Shown here piece after piece: positions 36,201 through 40,751 of a stretch of DNA of 40,751 nucleotides. A model generated the notes under the pieces. The model did not search any database. It was given only the letters and a program-made list of their open reading frames with translations, and had not been told where the DNA came from. The DNA comes from Aquabacterium sp. CECT 9606. Lineage in GTDB: Bacteria > Pseudomonadota > Gammaproteobacteria > Burkholderiales > Burkholderiaceae_C. Within the stretch, counting starts at the first letter, position 1, and every line of letters begins with the position of its first letter. The position numbers and the translations under genes are program-made. The stretch is taken from positions 1-40,751 of the forward strand of contig NZ_CAKKNB010000008.1 of assembly GCF_918741295.1 (NCBI RefSeq), read 5' to 3'.

Positions 36201-39200
36201 ACATCGGCACGGACTACACGGGCACGGTCGATCTGGGCAACACGGGCTATGGCCTGTACGTGGACGATGGCGGCAGCGCCATCATCGGTGGCACGGCCGC
36301 GGGCGCAGGTAATCTGATTTCAGGCAACGACGGTGGCGGCATCTACGTGGGCAGCACGGGTGGGGCCACGGTGCAAGGCAACACCGTGGGGCTGAATGCG
36401 GCCGGCACCGCCGCCTTGGGCAACACGGGCGTGGGCCTGTACCTGAACACCGGCAATGCCTCGACGGTCGGCGGCAACACGGCCGCCGCACGCAACATCA
36501 TCTCCGGCAACTCCACTTACGGCATCCAGGTGGTGTCCAGCCCCACGGGTGGGCACGTCATCAAGGGCAACTACATTGGCGTGGGGGCGGATGGCACCAC
36601 CTTGCTTGGCAATGGCTCGGCCGGGGTGTACATCACGGGCGACAACACCATCATCGGCGGCAAGAACAGTGGCGATGGCAACATCATCGCCGGCAATGGC
36701 GGTGCGGGCATCGCGGTGGTGGGCGGCATCCGCGATCTGTTCTACCGCAACTCGATCTACAGCAACACCGGCTTGGGAATCGACCTGGGCAACGACGGTG
36801 TCACCGCCAACGACTACAACGACGGCGATGGCGGCGCCAACTACTCGAACAACTTCCCGGTGATCACCTCGGTGGTCACCAATGGGACCAGCACCATCAT
36901 TTCGGGGTCGATTGAATGGGATGCCCAGGCGCAACCCATCTACATCGAGTTCTTCTCCAGCACCAGCAAGGATGCCAGCGGCTTTGGCGAGGGCAAGACC
37001 TACCTGGGTTTTGCGCAGGTGACCACCGATGCCACCACTGGTGACGCGAGCTTCTCGCTCACCGTGACGGGGGTGAGCGTGGGTGACTGGATCACGGCCG
37101 TGGCCAACGTGGAGGGTGGGCCGATCGGTGCGTCGGAGTTCGCCATGGCAGTTCAGGCGGTGGCACCTGCCAATGCGCCGCGAGGCAAGGTCATCTGGAA
37201 TGCCAATGACCGCTATTACCAGAGCTATGCCGATTGGGGCCCCTCGGGTTGGAGCGGTGTTGGCACCACAGGCCTTAATCTGACCGATGACATTTCCATG
37301 ATCGCGGCGGCCGAAGCGCCCACGCGCAACGAGATCATCTTCATCGGTTCCGCCGATGTGTCCGGCAAGATCCTGGCTGCCATCTGGAATGGCAGCACCT
37401 GGTCATCGGTGCTGTCCTTGCCGGTGGCCAGTCCAAGTGCCTCCGCCTCGCAGTACGACAGCTTCGCCATCTCTTATGACAATGTCAGCGGCGATGCGAT
37501 GCTGGTCTGGGACAACGGCAACACAGGCACCACCGGCCTGTCTTATGCAACCTGGAATGGCAGCACCTGGTCATCCATCGGCACGGTCACCGCGCCCGTC
37601 AGCGGCGAGCCCCTTCAGATGAAGCTGGTCTCCAGTGCGAACACGCACGAAATGGTGTTGGCGGTGCAGACCTCGGCCGCGTCCAACAACCAGTACGCCA
37701 TGGTGTGGAACGGCAGCAGCTGGGGCAATGCGCAAACTCTGGGCTCGAACACGGACAGCCAGAAGTTTGAGATCAACGTGGCTTACGAGCAGCTCAGCGG
37801 CCGGGTCATGGTGGTGTACGACGCCTCCGCATCAGGTTCTTCCAGCGTTCAGTACCGGCTCTGGAACGGCACCAGTTGGTCGGCCGAATCAACCATCACG
37901 GCGCCCGTGGGCGTGACGGTTTCCTCCGACGTGTACTCGACCGTGCTGGCCTCGGACGCCAAGAGCAACCGCATCGCCATCGCCGTTCAAGACGCCGCCG
38001 ACGAGGTGTGGCTGTCAGTGTGGAATGGCAGTAGCTGGGGTAGCAGTCAGTTGGCCACAGCCACCGGCTCGGACATGACCGACCACCACGCGGGCATGTC
38101 GGTGGCCTTTGAAAGCCAGTCTGGCGATTTATTGGCCGCTTATGGCAAGGCCAGCGGGCCCAATGTCTTCTACCGCACCTGGACCAGCGGAGGCGGTTGG
38201 TCGTCAGAGCAGACAGGCCCTTCCATGGGCGGGACCGACGCGCCGCAGGTTCTCAAGCTGTTCGCCGATCCGTACACCAACACCATCATGATGGGCGTGC
38301 AGGACAATGCCGCCGACCTGAACTTCGTGGCCTGGGATGGCAGCGCCTGGGGGGCGGTTACCCAATTGGACGCGGACACCGGGCAGACTTACCGCGAGAA
38401 CTTCACCTACGTCTGGTACCAAAGCGCGCCAGCCATCATGAACCTGGCCGGGGACACACTGGCCTACACGGAAGACCAGGCCGCCACGGTGATTGACCAG
38501 GGCACGGCGGCCAGTGCGGTGTTGAGCAGCGGCTATGGCTACAACGGCGGCAACCTGACGGTTTCATTCACGGCAGGCAGCACCAGCGCCGAAGACGTGC
38601 TGGGCGTGCGCAACCAGGGCGTTGGGGCAGGGCAGATCAGCGTCAGTGGCGCCAACGTCAGCTATGCCGGCACCCTGATCGGAACGCTGTCGGGCGGGGC
38701 AGGTGGCACCAACCTGGTGATCACCTTGAATGCCAATGCCACCGACGCCGCCGTGGGTGCCCTGATCAGCAATATCACGTACCAGAACACCAACACCTCG
38801 ACGCCGTCGACCACCGACCGCACGGTTCGCTATGTCTTGACGAGTTCCACTGGCTTGGCCAGCCTGGACAACAACGTGACGGTCACGGTCGCAGCGGTCA
38901 ATGACGCGCCGGCCAACACCAAGCCCGGCGCGCAGTCCACCAACGAAGAAGCCCCTTTGGTGTTTTCGTCGGGCAATGGCAACCTGATTTCGATCAGCGA
39001 TGTGGACGCGGCCGGAGGGACCATGCAGGTAACCCTGAGCGTGCTGCATGGCACCTTGACCTTGTCCGGCCTGACCGGCTTGAGCTTCACCTCGGGCGAT
39101 GGCACGGGTGACGCCAGCATGGTGTTCACGGGAACGATCGCCAACATCAATGCCGCCTTGGCTGGACTCAGCTACACGCCCGCCGGCAACTATGCGGGCG

Positions 39201-40751
39201 CGGATACTTTGAGCATCGTCACCTCGGACCAGGGCAACACGGGCAGCGGCGGTCCGCTGACAGATTCGGACACGGTGGCGATCACGGTCAATGCGGTCAA
39301 CGATGCACCATCGGGGGCCAGCACCACCATCACCACCTTGGAGGACACGGTTTATACCTTCACCGTGGCCGACTTTGGTTTCACCGACGTGAGCGACTCA
39401 CCCGCCAACACCTTGCTGGGCGTGAAGATCACCACCTTGCCGGGCGCAGGCAGCCTGACCTTGAACGGCGTGGCGGTGACGGCCGGCCAGGTGATCTCGG
39501 TGGCCAACATCAACTCGGGCCTGCTCAAGTTCACGCCCACGGCCAACGCCAATGGCACGGGCTATGCCAGCTTCACCTTCCAGGTGCAGGACAACGGTGG
39601 CACGGCCAATGGCGGTGTGGACCTGGACACCACACCTCGGACCATGACGGTGGATGTGACGGCTGTGAACGATGCGCCGGCCGGCACCAACAAGACGGTG
39701 ACCACCAACGAAGACACGGTCTACACCTTCACGGCGGCCGACTTTGGTTTTGCCGACACCGGCGATTCGCCAGCCAACACCTTGCTGGGCGTGAAGATCA
39801 CGACCCTGCCGGGCGCAGGCAGCCTGACCTTGAACGGCGTGGCGGTGACGGCCGGCCAGGTGATCTCGGTGGCCAACATCAACTCGGGCCTGCTCAAGTT
39901 CACGCCCACGGCCAACGCCAATGGCACGGGCTATGCCAGCTTCACCTTCCAGGTGCAAGACAACGGTGGCACGGCCAATGGCGGTGTGGACCTGGATGCA
40001 TCGCCCAACACGATGACCGTCAACGTCACGGCGGTCAACGATGCGCCTGCGGGCACCAACAAGACGGTGACCACCAACGAAGACACCGCCTACACTTTCA
40101 CGGCGGCCGACTTTGGTTTTGCCGACACCGGCGATTCGCCGGCCAACACCTTGCTGGGCGTGAAGATCACCACCTTGCCGGGCGCAGGCAGCCTGACCTT
40201 GAACGGCGTGGCGGTGACGGCCGGCCAGGTGATCTCGGTGGCCAACATCAACTCTGGTCTGCTCAAGTTCACGCCCACGGCCAACGCCAATGGCACGGGC
40301 TATGCCAGCTTCACCTTCCAGGTGCAAGACAACGGTGGCACGGCCAATGGCGGTGTGGACCTGGATGCATCGCCCAACACGATGACCGTCAACGTCACGG
40401 CGGTCAACGATGCGCCTGCGGGCACCAACAAGACGGTGACCACCAACGAAGACACCGCCTACACTTTCACGGCGGCCGACTTTGGTTTCACCGACGTGAG
40501 CGATTCGCCCGCCAACACCTTGCTGGGTGTGAAGATCACCACCTTGCCGGGCGCAGGCAGCCTGACCTTGAACGGCGTGGCGGTGACGGCCGGCCAGGTG
40601 ATCTCGGCGGCCAACATCAACTCTGGCCTGCTCAAGTTCACGCCCACGGCCAACGCCAATGGCACGGGCTATGCCAGCTTCACCTTCCAGGTGCAAGACA
40701 ACGGTGGCACGGCCAATGGCGGTGTGGACCTGGATGCATCGCCCAACACGA
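33284..40751 (+). CDS. Giant LEPR-motif/DUF4347 surface protein, open at the right edge
   Basis: At least 2489 residues are encoded, with no stop before the window ends. AAGGA overlapping the previous stop favours the ATG at 33284 over 33278. Residues 20-29 read LEPRLLFSAD, the LEPR-x-LL type motif found near the N-terminus of very large secreted proteins. Residues about 83-255 are a DUF4347 domain, with His144 in HIISHGD and Cys187 in LMLYGCD. After that come a DNRLRE-like beta domain (about 257-443), cadherin-like beta domains (about 445-690), a right-handed beta-helix with repeated GNYIG/IIGG steps (about 697-1196, beginning with SLREAIIAAN), NGSxW repeats (about 1303-1696), and beta-sandwich domains ending in NDAP motifs. 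Near-identical 123-residue repeats follow. It is a likely surface adhesin or matrix protein and the probable client of the cluster. The basic N-terminus (RQVPPQRRGRG) lacks a standard signal peptide. Confidence 0.88.
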   Translation, partial: MRQVPPQRRGRGVSFQVEELEPRLLFSADAATLLGLPVSLAAPATANDAQATVSEDASAASIPVMQAVLAAPAQDPETSVRHELVFVDASVPEADKLIQGIQANASASKVIDVIVIQAGEDGLAVITNALQQRHDLDAVHIISHGDASGLTLGTSRLDAASLNANLGAVSSWGQSLAQEADLMLYGCDLSSSAEGQALVDNLALLTGADVASSIDRTGAAALGGNWVLEYQRGHIDANVVVDASLASSWDHVLATLTLQEGSNGYVGTSDTFLDQLSPGTDNSASTTLSSGRSTTQNAFQTLVKFDDIIGAGTNQIPQGSVITSVTLTMYMTATPTFTNPTFSLYRMLASWTDTSTYSSLGSGVDGAEYRLTADQTITDSGVKSYTFASNSAMIATVQAWVNTPSSNQGWYLFCDDNSSKASFASSENATAAWRPTLNVTYTAPTPQSIDLDANNSSGATGTSYTGAFTEQTPLKIADTDATISGGSTTSLTSMTATIANPLDGVLESLAATTTGTSISAAYNSGTGVLTLSGTDTVANYQTVLRSITYSNTSDNPTTTNRTINVVATDTNGAVTNTATTTLSVTRVNDAPVIGSNGGGASGAVSVRETLTAVTTVTATDVEGASLTYAISGGADSGKFSINATTGVLTFNAAPDFEAPTDVGANNVYDVIVQVSDGTLTDTQALAVTVTDVVSTLTVTTITDNNDSGLGTSFTAEQLNALNGGTDSKVSLREAIIAANTQAGLDTINFAITGATGTYGEYTITMASALPTITGAVYINAASQTGYTNRPIVVLDGNGGSGEGLYLSNTADGSTIRGLVIRAFSANGIYVQAGSDNNTIVGNYIGSFNADGSNAGAAKRNASEGIEAYGANLTIGGTTVADRNVISGNASAYNIYLATGADGAVIKGNYIGLNAAGTAAFTTTNGAYGIMIENSATNVTIGGTAAGAGNVVSGFTNRGVWVTTTGTVTLQGNYIGTDYTGTVDLGNTGYGLYVDDGGSAIIGGTAAGAGNLISGNDGGGIYVGSTGGATVQGNTVGLNAAGTAALGNTGVGLYLNTGNASTVGGNTAAARNIISGNSTYGIQVVSSPTGGHVIKGNYIGVGADGTTLLGNGSAGVYITGDNTIIGGKNSGDGNIIAGNGGAGIAVVGGIRDLFYRNSIYSNTGLGIDLGNDGVTANDYNDGDGGANYSNNFPVITSVVTNGTSTIISGSIEWDAQAQPIYIEFFSSTSKDASGFGEGKTYLGFAQVTTDATTGDASFSLTVTGVSVGDWITAVANVEGGPIGASEFAMAVQAVAPANAPRGKVIWNANDRYYQSYADWGPSGWSGVGTTGLNLTDDISMIAAAEAPTRNEIIFIGSADVSGKILAAIWNGSTWSSVLSLPVASPSASASQYDSFAISYDNVSGDAMLVWDNGNTGTTGLSYATWNGSTWSSIGTVTAPVSGEPLQMKLVSSANTHEMVLAVQTSAASNNQYAMVWNGSSWGNAQTLGSNTDSQKFEINVAYEQLSGRVMVVYDASASGSSSVQYRLWNGTSWSAESTITAPVGVTVSSDVYSTVLASDAKSNRIAIAVQDAADEVWLSVWNGSSWGSSQLATATGSDMTDHHAGMSVAFESQSGDLLAAYGKASGPNVFYRTWTSGGGWSSEQTGPSMGGTDAPQVLKLFADPYTNTIMMGVQDNAADLNFVAWDGSAWGAVTQLDADTGQTYRENFTYVWYQSAPAIMNLAGDTLAYTEDQAATVIDQGTAASAVLSSGYGYNGGNLTVSFTAGSTSAEDVLGVRNQGVGAGQISVSGANVSYAGTLIGTLSGGAGGTNLVITLNANATDAAVGALISNITYQNTNTSTPSTTDRTVRYVLTSSTGLASLDNNVTVTVAAVNDAPANTKPGAQSTNEEAPLVFSSGNGNLISISDVDAAGGTMQVTLSVLHGTLTLSGLTGLSFTSGDGTGDASMVFTGTIANINAALAGLSYTPAGNYAGADTLSIVTSDQGNTGSGGPLTDSDTVAITVNAVNDAPSGASTTITTLEDTVYTFTVADFGFTDVSDSPANTLLGVKITTLPGAGSLTLNGVAVTAGQVISVANINSGLLKFTPTANANGTGYASFTFQVQDNGGTANGGVDLDTTPRTMTVDVTAVNDAPAGTNKTVTTNEDTVYTFTAADFGFADTGDSPANTLLGVKITTLPGAGSLTLNGVAVTAGQVISVANINSGLLKFTPTANANGTGYASFTFQVQDNGGTANGGVDLDASPNTMTVNVTAVNDAPAGTNKTVTTNEDTAYTFTAADFGFADTGDSPANTLLGVKITTLPGAGSLTLNGVAVTAGQVISVANINSGLLKFTPTANANGTGYASFTFQVQDNGGTANGGVDLDASPNTMTVNVTAVNDAPAGTNKTVTTNEDTAYTFTAADFGFTDVSDSPANTLLGVKITTLPGAGSLTLNGVAVTAGQVISAANINSGLLKFTPTANANGTGYASFTFQVQDNGGTANGGVDLDASPNT
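39305..40751 (+). repeat. Tandem 369-bp cadherin-like repeats in the giant gene
   Basis: Units begin at 39305, 39674, 40043 and 40412, exactly 369 bp (123 residues) apart, and the last is cut by the window edge. Each encodes a beta-sandwich domain with NEDTVYTFTAADFGF, ITTLPGAGSLTLNGVAVTAG and a closing VNDAP. Copies 2 and 3 are almost identical in DNA. The array probably continues to the right. Confidence 0.92.

Noticed and set aside
39398..40696. Minus-strand frame of 432 codons opposite the 369-bp repeats
   Set aside because: Shadow of the tandem repeat, repeating with the same 369-bp period. The plus-strand frame continues the giant protein without a break.

Overview
The window is about 40.8 kb of GC-rich DNA that looks like a betaproteobacterium of the order Burkholderiales (Comamonadaceae or the Leptothrix/Aquabacterium neighbourhood). 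The placement rests on the style of the etfB-etfA and acyl-CoA dehydrogenase proteins, the codon use and the general gene content. It is an inference by eye, not a database result.

Left part (1-17277, minus strand): two tandem paralogous giant genes. Gene A (6880-16899, 3339 aa) and gene B (6764 to beyond the left edge, at least 2254 aa) are built almost wholly from an 8-residue repeat of the type A-L-T-T-x-Q-[IV]-x. Seventeen octads form a 136-residue (408 bp) super-repeat. Gene A ends in a domain with four Asp-rich calcium-binding loops, as in large secreted surface proteins. A GTGA-N6-TCAC palindrome and a possible promoter lie upstream of gene A.

Middle part (17278-26071): ordinary chromosomal genes. 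These are murI (glutamate racemase, minus strand), then etfB-etfA, an acyl-CoA dehydrogenase and a nitronate monooxygenase-like gene on the plus strand. A 589-bp gap follows that is almost filled by two long interrupted palindromes. Then comes a minus-strand two-component operon (LuxR-type response regulator, then hybrid histidine kinase).

Right part (26200 to the right edge, plus strand): a compact cluster that looks like a dedicated export or maturation system for a giant surface protein. In order: a GAF-TM-HlyD adaptor; a PqqD-like/site-2 protease (M50)/HlyD fusion; a shortened SecA-like ATPase; a periplasmic adaptor with a signal peptide and probable TTG start; and a giant protein (at least 2489 aa, open at the right edge). 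The giant protein has an N-terminal LEPR-x-LFSAD motif, a DUF4347 domain with a His/Cys pair resembling clan CD proteases, a DNRLRE-like domain, a beta-helix region, NGSxW repeats and near-identical 123-residue cadherin-like repeats. No outer-membrane TolC-type channel or ABC transporter is present in the window. The combination of RRE-like domain, intramembrane protease, SecA-like motor and two adaptors in front of a LEPR/DUF4347 protein is the best candidate here for a poorly described system.
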